In this document: positions 1 to 8,081 of the stretch, piece by piece
Numbering within the stretch: the first letter of the stretch is position 1
How the letters are laid out: every line of letters starts with the position of its first letter
NCBI RefSeq assembly: GCF_001758785.1
Contig: NZ_LROM01000066.1
Location: 62,001 to 126,000, forward strand
Direction of reading: 5' to 3'
Length of the DNA: 64,000 bases
DNA from: Duganella phyllosphaerae
Lineage (GTDB): Bacteria > Pseudomonadota > Gammaproteobacteria > Burkholderiales > Burkholderiaceae_D
The notes under the pieces: generated by a model
Told to the model about the DNA's origin: nothing
Seen by the model: only the letters and a program-made list of their open reading frames with translations
Database searches by the model: none
Position numbers and translations under genes: made by a program

Positions 1-1
1 C

Positions 2-739
2 GCGATCACGATTGCCACCCGGGAGTTCACCGGCACGGCGCCAGCGAAGCTGCTGGCGAACGGCGCCCATCCGTGCGTGGAAGTGGCGATCCAGGACAGC
101 GGGCCCGGCATGGCGGACGAAGTCGTCCGGCGCGCCACAGAGCCATTTTTTACGACCAAGGGACCAGGTACCGGCCTGGGCCTGGCAATGGTGCATGGCT
201 TTGCCGAACAGTCGCAAGGCAAGCTGCACATTGCCAGCACGCTGGGCAAGGGCACCACGGTCACGCTGAGGTTCCCGTCCGCGCCTGCGTCGCCACCGGC
301 ACCGGCTGCGGACAAGGCGGCAGCGGGGGCGGCAGAGGCGTCTGACAATGCGCCGGCCGAGGTTGAGCGCAGCCGGTGGCGCAGCAAGCGGCTGCTGGTG
401 GTGGACGACAATGCCGACATCCTGATGCTGACCACCGAGTTCCTGCAAGCGCTTGGCTACCAGGTCAAGGCGGTTGAAAGCGCTGACGCTGCGCTGGCGT
501 ACCTGGCCCGGGGCGAGCAGGTGGACCTGATGTTTACCGACATCGTGATGCCGGGCGGGATGAGCGGCATCGCGCTGGCGCAGGCGGTGGCGCGCGACTA
601 CCCGCAGGTAAAGCTGCTCGCCGCCACCGGCTACATGGACCAGTTACCCGAGCAGGGCGACCTGGGCACGCCGCTCGACATCATCCCCAAGCCATTCCGC
701 TTCGACATGCTGGGAGAAAAAATCCGCCAACTGCTCTGA
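2..739 (+). CDS. Hybrid sensor histidine kinase, C-terminal part (cut by window start)
   Basis: The 5' end lies outside the window; the frame is open from base 2. The visible 245 residues hold the end of a HATPase_c domain, with the G1 box DSGPGM, an F box (EPFFTTK) and the G2 box GTGLGLAMV. An Ala/Pro-rich linker follows, then a receiver domain with the acidic pair in LLVVDDN, phospho-acceptor Asp in DLMFTDIVMPGG and the conserved Lys in PKPF. This is the layout of a hybrid kinase that passes phosphate to its own receiver or to a partner. The sensory input is not visible. It ends 14 bases before the convergent TonB receptor gene. Family assignment is sure; the signal sensed is unknown. Confidence 0.93.
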   Translation, partial: AITIATREFTGTAPAKLLANGAHPCVEVAIQDSGPGMADEVVRRATEPFFTTKGPGTGLGLAMVHGFAEQSQGKLHIASTLGKGTTVTLRFPSAPASPPAPAADKAAAGAAEASDNAPAEVERSRWRSKRLLVVDDNADILMLTTEFLQALGYQVKAVESADAALAYLARGEQVDLMFTDIVMPGGMSGIALAQAVARDYPQVKLLAATGYMDQLPEQGDLGTPLDIIPKPFRFDMLGEKIRQLL

Positions 740-753
740 CACTATCGGAGCGG

Positions 754-2931
754 TCAGAACCCTACCGTGGCCGACAGCGTGACGCCGCGCGGCGCCCCCA
801 GCACCAGCGCGCCCGAGTCGGACGACACCACCGCCGAGGCCCAGTAGTTGCGGTCGGCCACGTTGTCGATGCGCGCGCGCAGGGTGACGTCGCGGTCGGC
901 AATGCGGGTGACGTAGCGCGCGCCCAGGTCGAAGCGGGTCCACGCGCCGATTTCCATGGTATTGGCCGGATTGATGTACTGCTTGGACGTGTAAACCGCG
1001 CGGGCAGTCAGGGCCAGCCCGGCCGCGCCGGGCACATCCCACTCGGTGCCCAGGTTGAGCTGGGTCTTCGGCGCACCGAGCGCATCCTTGCCGGAGAACG
1101 CGGTGCCGCGCTGCTCGGCTTCGAGCAGCGACAGGCCGCCGAGCAGGCGCAAGCCCTGCGCAGGCACGCCGAACACGCTCACATCGAGGCCACGGTTGCG
1201 CTGTTCGCCGCCGAGCGTGTACAGGCCGTTGAGCACACCGGTGCCGATCGGCTTGGCGGCGGTGTACAGCGCCGCGGTCATGCCGAGTTTGCCGCCATCA
1301 TATTTCACGCCCACTTCCTTTTGCTTGGTCTTGTATGGCGACAACACCGTGCCGCGATTCGAGTAATCGCTGCCGACGATGCCGCCTTGCACCAGGCCTT
1401 CGCTGTAGTTGGCGTACAGCGACAGGTCGCTGCGCACCTTGTAAACCACGGCCGCGACCGGGGTGGTGGCGCTGGCGTCGTAGTGGGTGGCGGTGGCCAG
1501 CCCGGTGTTGTAGGCGTAGCCCTGGTCCTTGATGGTCTGCCGGCGCGCGCCCAGCGTCAGCAGGACCGTGTCGCCCTGGAAGCCGAGGGTGTCGGCAATG
1601 GCGTAGCTTGACAGGATAGCCTTCTGCGTGGTGCGCGGATCGTTGATGTCGTTGCCGTAGGAGAGGGCGGACGTGGGAATGAAAGTCGTGGTCGGCGCAT
1701 ACAGGTTGGTATTGCCGAGGCCGAATCCGCCGAAGCCGTAGGCGTTGCGCGAATCGAGCCAGAAGCCCGAGGCGGACGCCACCAGCGTGTGCGTGACCGC
1801 GCCGGTGGCCAGCTTGCCGCGCACGCCCAGGTCGCCGGTGCGCGTGTTGCGTTTGCCCGCGTTGTCGAAACGGTAGAAGCTGGCCGAGCCGTCGCTTGAT
1901 AACGAGGTCATGTTCGCCAGGCTGTTGCTTTCCACGCCCGCACGGCCGCCGAAGGCTGCCCAGGCGGTGACGTTCTGGTTGACGTCGTATTCGGCGCGCA
2001 CGGTGCCGAAGGTGTCGCGCTCCTTCGAGTACGTCCACGGCTGGGCAAAGTTCTTCGAAGCGTCTGGTGCGGCTGGCACGGCCGTGCCGCTGACGGTCAC
2101 GCTCGGGCGCGGCGCGGTCAGGTCGAAGTCCTGGTAGCCGAGGTCGGCCGAAACGCGCAGGTTGCCGGCGCGGTAATCGAGTCCCACCGTCAACAGGCTC
2201 ACTTCGCTGCGCTGGTCATCGACAGTGGTTTCACCCTTGCGCTTGACTGCATTGACGCGTACGCCGAACTGGTTGTTGTCACCGAAGCGGCGGCCGATAT
2301 CGAGCGCGCCATAGCCCTGGCCGCCGCTGGCGATGCCGGCCGTGAACTCGGTGAGCGGGGTGTTGCCGGCGCGCTTGGGCACCAGGTTGATCGCGCCGCC
2401 GAGGCCGCTGCCGCCGGGCGCGGCGCCGTTCAGGAAGCTGCTGGCGCCCTTGAACACTTCCACCCGTTCGAGCAATTCCGGCGAGACATACTGGCGCGGC
2501 AAGATGCCGTACAGGCCGTTGTAGCCGACGTCGTCCGAGTACAGCTCGAAGCCGTGGATCACGTACGATTCCTGGAAATTGCCGAAGCCTCGCGTGACGC
2601 GCACACCGGGATCGGCAGCCAGCACGTCGCCGATGCTGGCCGCTTGCTGGTCGGCGACGAATTGCGCCGTGTAATTGGTGGCGTTGAACGGCGCGCTCAT
2701 CATATCCACGTTGCCGAGGATGCCGAGGCGGCCGCCGCGCGCGACCTGGCCGCCAGCGTAGGCTTTCGACAGGCCGTCCTTCGACGCGTCGGCCGAGGCA
2801 GTAATGGTGACCGTTGGCAGCGTTTCAGGTTCGGCAGCAGTGATGGCGGTGCTGCTCTGGGCGTGGGCGGTGGTGGCTACCAGGAAGGCGGCAAACGCCA
2901 ACGGCGACATGGTGAAGGCGGGTTTTTGCAT
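754..2931 (-). CDS. TonB-dependent siderophore receptor
   Basis: Outer-membrane ferric-siderophore receptor of about 725 residues. A signal peptide ends near TTAHAQ. The plug domain follows (about residues 60-200; motifs RVTRGFGNF, YVIHGFELYSDDVGYNG and ERVEVFKGASSFLNG), then a long beta-barrel ending in an aromatic residue (ATVGF), as is usual for barrel insertion. The start is uncertain: ATG at 2931 gives a clean signal peptide, while an in-frame GTG at 2946 would add five residues; neither has a strong ribosome binding site. It is transcribed divergently from another siderophore receptor, and a Fur-box-like site lies just upstream, so iron repression through Fur is likely. The siderophore is not predictable from sequence. 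Confidence 0.92.
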   Translation of the reverse strand: MQKPAFTMSPLAFAAFLVATTAHAQSSTAITAAEPETLPTVTITASADASKDGLSKAYAGGQVARGGRLGILGNVDMMSAPFNATNYTAQFVADQQAASIGDVLAADPGVRVTRGFGNFQESYVIHGFELYSDDVGYNGLYGILPRQYVSPELLERVEVFKGASSFLNGAAPGGSGLGGAINLVPKRAGNTPLTEFTAGIASGGQGYGALDIGRRFGDNNQFGVRVNAVKRKGETTVDDQRSEVSLLTVGLDYRAGNLRVSADLGYQDFDLTAPRPSVTVSGTAVPAAPDASKNFAQPWTYSKERDTFGTVRAEYDVNQNVTAWAAFGGRAGVESNSLANMTSLSSDGSASFYRFDNAGKRNTRTGDLGVRGKLATGAVTHTLVASASGFWLDSRNAYGFGGFGLGNTNLYAPTTTFIPTSALSYGNDINDPRTTQKAILSSYAIADTLGFQGDTVLLTLGARRQTIKDQGYAYNTGLATATHYDASATTPVAAVVYKVRSDLSLYANYSEGLVQGGIVGSDYSNRGTVLSPYKTKQKEVGVKYDGGKLGMTAALYTAAKPIGTGVLNGLYTLGGEQRNRGLDVSVFGVPAQGLRLLGGLSLLEAEQRGTAFSGKDALGAPKTQLNLGTEWDVPGAAGLALTARAVYTSKQYINPANTMEIGAWTRFDLGARYVTRIADRDVTLRARIDNVADRNYWASAVVSSDSGALVLGAPRGVTLSATVGF

Positions 2932-2963
2932 GGTGGTGGGCGACACGTGGACGGTGCATCGAT

Positions 2964-2982
2964 AATAGGAATGATTATCATT
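2964..2982. promoter_or_regulatory. Fur box (proximal to the minus-strand receptor)
   Basis: The 19-mer AATAGGAATGATTATCATT matches the Fur consensus AATGATAATNATTATCATT at 15 of 18 defined positions, and contains the perfect palindrome AATGAT-T-ATCATT at 2970-2982. It lies about 33 bases upstream of the minus-strand siderophore receptor start, so bound Fur would occlude that promoter. Confidence 0.75.
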
Positions 2983-3032
2983 ATAGCCGTACGAGGCGTG
3001 TGCTGCTTGCTGGTCCGCGCTGAATTACTTAG

Positions 3033-3051
3033 AATGCGAATTATTATCATT
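3033..3051. promoter_or_regulatory. Fur box (proximal to the plus-strand receptor)
   Basis: The 19-mer AATGCGAATTATTATCATT matches the Fur consensus AATGATAATNATTATCATT at all but two defined positions. It lies 22 bases upstream of the plus-strand siderophore receptor ATG. With the other box it makes the divergent intergenic region a two-site iron-responsive control region. Confidence 0.82.
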
Positions 3052-3073
3052 CTCAACACAAGGAACTCCCGCC

Positions 3074-5212
3074 ATGTCGCACCGTGTCTCTTCGTTTCAA
3101 CCGCGCCGCCTGGTGCTTGCAGTCTTGCTGGCCGAACTGGCCGTCGGTAGCGCCGCCCCGGCATTGGCACAGGCCCAGGATCAGACCGGCGCCACCGCCC
3201 CAGCCGCGACCGACATCGCCGTCCTGCAGCAGGTGCTGGTGACGGGACAGGGTGAAACGGCCACCAGTGCGGTTGCCGGCTACCTGGCCAAACGCAGCGC
3301 CACCGCCACCAAGACCGATACCAGGTTGTCGGAAACCCCGCAGGCAGTCACCATCGTCACACGCGACCAGGTCATCGACCAGGGCGCCAGCAACCTGCAG
3401 GACGCGCTCAACTACGCAGCCGGCGTGCGCTCGGACGCCTACGGCATCGATTCGCGCAACGACGGCATGCTGGTGCGCGGCGTCTCGCCCGACGAATACC
3501 TGGACGGCGTGCGCAAGTCGATGAGCTATTACACCAGCACCGCCCGTACCGATCCGTACACGCTCGAGCGCATCGAGGTGCTGCGCGGCGCCGCCGCCAT
3601 GCTGTACGGGCAGGGCGGCACCGGCGGCGTGGTCAACATGGTGAGCAAGCGCCCGCAGGCCGTGGCGCAGAACGAGATCGGCGTGCAGGTCGGCAGCTAC
3701 CAGCGCAAGCAGGTGCAGGGCGACTTCACCGGCCCGCTGACCGAAGACGGCAAGTGGCTGTACCGCCTGGTCGCGGTCAAGCGCGACGCCAACACCCAGG
3801 TCGATCATGTACCGGACGACCATGCGCTGGTGGCGCCATCATTGACGTGGAAACCCAACGCCGACACCACGCTGACCTTGCAGGCCCTGTGGCAGGATGA
3901 TAAAACCGGCTCCACCTCGCAGTTCTTCCCGTGGTCCGGCGTGCTGACGAGCAACCCGAACGGCAAGATTCCAACCAACCGCTTCATCGGCGAGCCCGGT
4001 TTCGACCAGTACAACACCAAGCGCAAGACCATCGGCTGGACTTTCGAGACAGCCTTGAACCCCGACTGGAAACTGCGCCAGAACATGCGCTACTCGTACA
4101 ACAAGAACGACTACCGCACCATCTACGCCGACTCGTTCTCGCTGCCGGGCGGTTTCAACGCCGACCCGGTCAACCAGCGCGTGGTGGACCGCTTTGCCAG
4201 CGCCTCGCTGGCGCAGACCAAGGTGTTCGGCCTCGATAACTCGGTGGAAGGCAACCTGGTCACCGGCACCATCAAGCACAAGCTGCTGCTCGGCGTGGAC
4301 TACCTGCATTACAAGCAGACCGGCTCGGCCGGCTACCCGGTGGCGACCCAGATCGACGTCTATAACCCGGTCTATACCGGTTTTACCTTCGATGACCTGG
4401 CGCTGCTGGCGGCCAATACCCAGAAGCAGACCGGCCTCTACGTGCAGGATCAACTGAACCTGACGCCGAAACTGCTGCTCACCCTGGGCCTGCGCCACGA
4501 CAAGGCGCGCAACGAGACCGAGGGCGCGGAGAGTCAGAAATCGAGCGCGACCACCAAGCGCGCTGGCTTGATGTATTTGTCGGACAGCGGCGTGTCGCCG
4601 TATGTCAGCTATAGCGAATCGTTCACCCCGGTGGCTAACAGCGCCCAGGGCCAGGTCTTCAAGCCGCTGCGCGGCGAGCAATGGGAGGCGGGCGTCAAGT
4701 ACGAGCCGGCCGGTCGCAACCTGTCGTTGAACGCCGCCGCGTACCGCTGGAAAGAAAAGAACCAGCTGGTGGCCGTCACGCCAGTGCTGTCGGCCCAGCT
4801 CGACAGCACCAGCGCCCGTGGCGTTGAACTGGAAGCGCGCGGCCAGGTGGCCAGGGGGCTGGAATTGATTGCCCAGTACAACTACATCGACCTCGACGAG
4901 CAGCTCAACGGTATCCCGTCGCAACAGGCGTCGCTGTGGACCAAGTACAGCTTTGCCGCTGCCGGGGTGACCGGGTTGTCGGTGGGCGGCGGCGTGCGCC
5001 ACATGAACGCCTTCCGCGACGGCAACGCTCCGACCACGCCGGACGTCACCCTGGTCGACGCCATGTTGTCATGGGACAGCCCGAGCTGGCGCGTGGCGCT
5101 CAACGTCAACAACCTCGGCAACAAAACCTACGTGGCCACCTGCCTGAGCCGGGGCGACTGCTGGTTTGGCGCCAAGCGCAACGCGGTGTTGTCGGCGACG
5201 TACCGCTGGTAA
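3074..5212 (+). CDS. TonB-dependent siderophore receptor
   Basis: Outer-membrane ferric-siderophore receptor of 712 residues, close to the family norm. The signal peptide ends near ALAQAQ. A TonB-box-like stretch precedes the plug (LSETPQAVTIVTRDQVIDQG, then LNYAAGVRSDAYG and a LERIEVLRGAAAMLYGQGG motif), which is typical of FpvA/FhuE-type siderophore receptors. The barrel ends ATYRW with a C-terminal aromatic. The ATG follows AAGGAA at a good distance. It is divergent from the receptor at 754-2931 and shares two Fur boxes with it. The two receptors differ clearly, so they probably take different siderophores. Confidence 0.94.
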   Translation: MSHRVSSFQPRRLVLAVLLAELAVGSAAPALAQAQDQTGATAPAATDIAVLQQVLVTGQGETATSAVAGYLAKRSATATKTDTRLSETPQAVTIVTRDQVIDQGASNLQDALNYAAGVRSDAYGIDSRNDGMLVRGVSPDEYLDGVRKSMSYYTSTARTDPYTLERIEVLRGAAAMLYGQGGTGGVVNMVSKRPQAVAQNEIGVQVGSYQRKQVQGDFTGPLTEDGKWLYRLVAVKRDANTQVDHVPDDHALVAPSLTWKPNADTTLTLQALWQDDKTGSTSQFFPWSGVLTSNPNGKIPTNRFIGEPGFDQYNTKRKTIGWTFETALNPDWKLRQNMRYSYNKNDYRTIYADSFSLPGGFNADPVNQRVVDRFASASLAQTKVFGLDNSVEGNLVTGTIKHKLLLGVDYLHYKQTGSAGYPVATQIDVYNPVYTGFTFDDLALLAANTQKQTGLYVQDQLNLTPKLLLTLGLRHDKARNETEGAESQKSSATTKRAGLMYLSDSGVSPYVSYSESFTPVANSAQGQVFKPLRGEQWEAGVKYEPAGRNLSLNAAAYRWKEKNQLVAVTPVLSAQLDSTSARGVELEARGQVARGLELIAQYNYIDLDEQLNGIPSQQASLWTKYSFAAAGVTGLSVGGGVRHMNAFRDGNAPTTPDVTLVDAMLSWDSPSWRVALNVNNLGNKTYVATCLSRGDCWFGAKRNAVLSATYRW

Positions 5213-5238
5213 GAACCTGTCCCAGTAATGTAGGCCAG

Positions 5239-5288
5239 GTGCTGCACGCGAAAATTATCCATCCATGGGTATTTTAGATTGCAGCACC
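5239..5288. terminator. Long imperfect hairpin after the siderophore receptor
   Basis: GGTGCTGCA (5239-5247) is the exact reverse complement of TGCAGCACC (5280-5288). Inside lie the partly complementary segments AAAATTATCC and GGGTATTTT, so the whole 50 bases can fold. It starts 26 bases after the receptor stop. There is no U-tract, so it may be a processing or attenuation structure rather than a classical terminator. It also marks the edge of the toxin-antitoxin patch. Confidence 0.4.
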
Positions 5289-5307
5289 GTAATCGAGTGA
5301 ATACAAT
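5279..5307 (+). promoter_or_regulatory. Sigma-70 promoter of the higBA-like module
   Basis: TTGCAG (5279-5284), 17 bases, TACAAT (5302-5307) is a good housekeeping promoter. Seven bases after the -10 box the expected start point falls at about 5314, the A of the toxin ATG, so the transcript could be leaderless. No Shine-Dalgarno sequence precedes that ATG. The -35 overlaps the right arm of the 5239-5288 hairpin. Confidence 0.6.
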
Positions 5308-5313
5308 GGATGC

Positions 5314-5499
5314 ATGAAGACGACGAAGCTCACTCCATCGTTTCAGGCCTGGCTTGACGGAATCAAGGATGAGATTACTCGGGCGACCATTGTTCAGAAG
5401 ATTTCTAATCTTCAACGCGGCCTGGGCGATGACTGCGTCTGCGGCGAGGACCAGAACGGTCGGCAAGCCAACCGCAAAGCCGGCAGCCAAGTCCTCTAA
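5314..5499 (+). pseudogene. Degraded HigB/RelE-type toxin gene
   Basis: The first 38 or so residues (PSFQAWLDGIKDEITRATIV, then KISNLQRGLGDD) match the N-terminus of phage-related addiction-module killer proteins (RelE/HigB superfamily, normally about 100 residues). After that the frame runs into unrelated residues and stops at 61 aa. The conserved middle and C-terminus of the toxin (the Gly-Tyr-Arg-Val-Tyr strand and catalytic end) are absent. In the next frame, 5436-5505 encodes a Lys/Pro/Ala tail (GKPTAKPAAKSSKQ) resembling the antitoxin tail downstream, which suggests a deletion joined toxin start to an antitoxin-like end. Toxin activity is very unlikely. It has its own good promoter. Confidence 0.7.
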
Positions 5500-5567
5500 A
5501 CAGTGATGCCTTTAGTTCCAGGCGCAACGCCATTATTCACGGACAATACATCGGTAGGGAGTTAATC

Positions 5568-5960
5568 ATGGATGAGCACGGAATCACTCTGGCCGATCTG
5601 GACGGACTGGGTCTGATCGAATTCGACCCTGCGGAATACATTACCAGCGATGAGGCTGCTGCTGCATACATTACTCAGGCATTGGAAACAAATGATGCTG
5701 CTATCTTTGCAGCTGCGGTCGGCGACGTGGCGCGTGCGCGAGGGATGGCGGAAATCGCCAAGGCGTCCGGCCTGGCGCGCGAAGGTTTATACAAGGCGCT
5801 ACGGCCGAATAGCCAGCCGCGCATGGAGACGATCACGCGCGTCCTTGGTGCACTGAATGTACGGTTTAAAGTAGAAGTCATTCCACCGGACGAAAGGATA
5901 TCGGCAGCCAAGCCAGTGACGAAGGCCTCTGCCAAGTCGGTCGTTAAGCCGTCTGCGTAG
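5568..5960 (+). CDS. HigA-type antitoxin (helix-turn-helix, addiction module antidote)
   Basis: A 130-residue protein. The central part (MAEIAKASGLAREGLYKAL, then PRMETITRVLGALNVRFKVE) is the helix-turn-helix of the 'probable addiction module antidote' family that pairs with HigB-like killers. The N-terminal extension is acidic and the C-terminal tail is Lys/Ala/Pro rich. The ATG follows AGGGAG at a suitable distance. It lies 68 bases after the broken toxin; the usual toxin-then-antitoxin order is kept. With the toxin inactivated it may survive as an orphan repressor of its own promoter. Base composition is less GC-rich than the neighbours, pointing to acquisition. Confidence 0.82.
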   Translation: MDEHGITLADLDGLGLIEFDPAEYITSDEAAAAYITQALETNDAAIFAAAVGDVARARGMAEIAKASGLAREGLYKALRPNSQPRMETITRVLGALNVRFKVEVIPPDERISAAKPVTKASAKSVVKPSA

Positions 5961-5990
5961 AGGCCTGCCACAAAAATCCTGCAGCGGAAA

Positions 5991-6317
5991 TCAGCGCAGT
6001 GGCGAATACCCGGTCGGCGACAGGAACGAATTCTCGATATGGCCAACGATCGGCGCCTCGGCTTCGGACGCCGCGCGTTTTGTTATCCATTCGGGATCGA
6101 CCATGAAATTATTCCATTTGGTCTCGCGCTCGGCCAGGCTGTTCCACTTGAGCAGGTAGGTCAGGGTCTGGTTGCTGGGCCCCACCAGGGTGGTGAAAAA
6201 GCCGGCCGGTTCGATGCCGTGTTTTTCCCACAGGGGCAGCGTGACGTTCTGGAAGCGCTCGTGCAGGGCGGGCAGGCGGCCCGGCAGGCAGTGATAAACA
6301 CGTAATTCGACGATCAT
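5991..6317 (-). CDS. NIPSNAP family protein
   Basis: A 108-residue dimeric alpha/beta-barrel (NIPSNAP, PF07978) protein. It shows the family pattern: N-terminal MIVELRVYHCLPGRLPALHERF, the central GPSNQTLTYLLKWNSLAERE and the SFLSPTGYSPL end. Family members are small cytosolic proteins of unclear role, sometimes linked to the handling of reactive metabolites. It is monocistronic and divergent from the GH10 gene. Nothing suggests truncation. Confidence 0.88.
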   Translation of the reverse strand: MIVELRVYHCLPGRLPALHERFQNVTLPLWEKHGIEPAGFFTTLVGPSNQTLTYLLKWNSLAERETKWNNFMVDPEWITKRAASEAEAPIVGHIENSFLSPTGYSPLR

Positions 6318-6454
6318 GGTGCATCCTTTATCAGTGGTGGTCGCCCAAGAATACCTGCGACCGGCGCTGCCGTCCAGATCGCTACCGTCAGCAAAGCAAA
6401 CCTTGTCCAGCGTGCGCCGCTTGCATTAAGATGGCAACTCCTCGAAGGAGAACC

Positions 6455-7636
6455 ATGCCCAACCGCAGAACCGTACTCACCATGTTTGGCGCCGCCGCCG
6501 GCGCGCTGATGTTGCCCGCCGTCGCTGCCAGCGACGTATCGCTGAAAGATCTCGCCGCCAGAAAAGGCATGCGCTTCGGCTGCGCTGTCGGCGGCCGAGG
6601 CGGGGCGGGCGCGGGCGTCCGCTTTGCCGACACCGCTTACGGGCAGCTGCTCGAGCGCGAATGCGGCATGGTCGTGTCCGAGAACGCCACCAAGTGGCCG
6701 GCCTTGCAGCCGCAACCGGGGCCGCACCGCTTTGCGGCCGCCGACGAGATGGTCGCGTGGGCCAGGGAGCGGCGCATGCTGGTGCGCGGCCATAACTTGC
6801 TGTGGCAATCGCGGCGCTGGCTGCCGGACTGGGTCAACCAGTACGATTTCGGCCCGGAGCCAGCGCGCGTGGCCGAGCGTCTGATGACCGAGCACATCAA
6901 GGCGGTATGCACCCACTTCGGCCGTGACATGTTCAGCTACGACGTCGTCAACGAGGCGGTCGATCCCAAGACCGGCGAGCTGATCGTCAACGTCCTGAAC
7001 CAGAAGATGGGTGCGCTGGAACAGATCGACATGGCGTTCGTGCTGGCGCGCCAGTTCGCGCCTGGCGCCCAGCTGGTCTACAACGATTACATGGGGCCAG
7101 GCCCCGGCAGCGCCAAACACCGCGCCGGCGTGCTGGCGCTGCTGGGCGCGCTGCGCGCACGCGGCACGCCGATCGACGCGCTCGGGCTGCAAAGCCATGT
7201 CGGCAACACGTTGCCTGCTGCAGCCACAGCCGCCGGCAGCGAATGGCGAAAGTTCCTCGACGAAGTGTCCGGGATGGGCTACGACCTCCTGATCACCGAA
7301 TTCGATGTCAACGACCGCCAGTTGCCGGCCGACCTGGCCGCGCGCGACGCCGGCGTGGCGGCGATTGCGCGCGATTATCTCGACCTGACGCTGAGCTACC
7401 CGCGCTGCCGCGATTTCCTGCTGTGGGGAATGGCCGACAACGTGAGCTGGCTGCAACACTGGGAAGAGGCGCGCCGCGCCGACGGCCTGCCGCAGCGGTC
7501 CACGCCGTACGACAGCGAGTTACAGGCGAAGCCGCTGCGCGAGACCATCGCGTACGCGCTGAAAATCATGCCGCCGCGCTTGAATGCCGTGCAAGGTCAG
7601 ATTTATCGTCCCGAAGCAAACCAGTTGTCGAGATAA
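6455..7636 (+). CDS. GH10 endo-1,4-beta-xylanase
   Basis: Secreted glycoside hydrolase family 10 enzyme of 393 residues that cleaves internal beta-1,4 bonds of xylan. The N-terminus has a twin-arginine-like signal (NRRTVLTMFGAAAGALMLP). The GH10 core shows the RGHNLLW motif, acid/base Glu in DVVNEAV (about residue 166) and nucleophile Glu in LLITEFDVND (about residue 282). Pro-Trp/Ala-Asp at LLWGMADNVSW closes the barrel. The start was set at 6455 because GAAGGAG sits just before it; an in-frame ATG at 6431 has none. No carbohydrate-binding module is present. It is followed after 9 bases by the DUF2177 gene. Confidence 0.95.
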   Translation: MPNRRTVLTMFGAAAGALMLPAVAASDVSLKDLAARKGMRFGCAVGGRGGAGAGVRFADTAYGQLLERECGMVVSENATKWPALQPQPGPHRFAAADEMVAWARERRMLVRGHNLLWQSRRWLPDWVNQYDFGPEPARVAERLMTEHIKAVCTHFGRDMFSYDVVNEAVDPKTGELIVNVLNQKMGALEQIDMAFVLARQFAPGAQLVYNDYMGPGPGSAKHRAGVLALLGALRARGTPIDALGLQSHVGNTLPAAATAAGSEWRKFLDEVSGMGYDLLITEFDVNDRQLPADLAARDAGVAAIARDYLDLTLSYPRCRDFLLWGMADNVSWLQHWEEARRADGLPQRSTPYDSELQAKPLRETIAYALKIMPPRLNAVQGQIYRPEANQLSR

Positions 7637-7645
7637 GGACATCCC

Positions 7646-8080
7646 ATGGCCGCTACCGATCCGGCGCAAGCCCTCAGTGTGCAACAGTGGCTGCTGGCCT
7701 ATGGCGGCACCTTGCTCACCATGCTGATCCTCGACGCCTTGTGGATCGGCCTGTACATGGCGCCCGCCTACAAGTCGGCGCTGGGGGACCTGATGCTGCC
7801 GCAACCGCGGCTGGCCAGCGCCGCCGCCTTCTACCTGCTGTTTGCCGCCGGCGTGGCGTTCCTGGCCGTGGCCCCCGGCTTGCGCTCAGTCAGCTGGCAG
7901 ACCGCGGCAGTGCATGGCGCGGTGCTGGGCTTGACCGCGTACGCCACTTACGATCTGACCAATTACGCCATCCTCAAGGTCTGGCCGCTGGGCTTGACGC
8001 TGGCCGATATCGCCTGGGGCGCGGTGCTCACGGCGGCCGCAGCCGCCGGCGGCTGGTTTGCCGCCAACCGCTGGGGCTGA
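7646..8080 (+). CDS. DUF2177 family membrane protein
   Basis: A 144-residue integral membrane protein with four hydrophobic segments. The motif DALWIGLYMAPAYKSALG and the later ATYDLTNYAILKVWPLGL are the family signature. Function is unknown; many relatives are encoded near lipid or photolyase-type genes, but that context is not seen here. It starts 9 bases after the xylanase, preceded by AAGGA, so it may be co-transcribed. It ends one base before the convergent GGDEF-EAL gene. Confidence 0.88.
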   Translation: MAATDPAQALSVQQWLLAYGGTLLTMLILDALWIGLYMAPAYKSALGDLMLPQPRLASAAAFYLLFAAGVAFLAVAPGLRSVSWQTAAVHGAVLGLTAYATYDLTNYAILKVWPLGLTLADIAWGAVLTAAAAAGGWFAANRWG

Positions 8081-8081
8081 A

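Noticed and set aside
5128..5490. A 120-residue minus-strand frame over the toxin remnant
   Set aside because: It crosses the receptor end and the toxin remnant and has no ribosome site; the plus-strand toxin homology is clearer.
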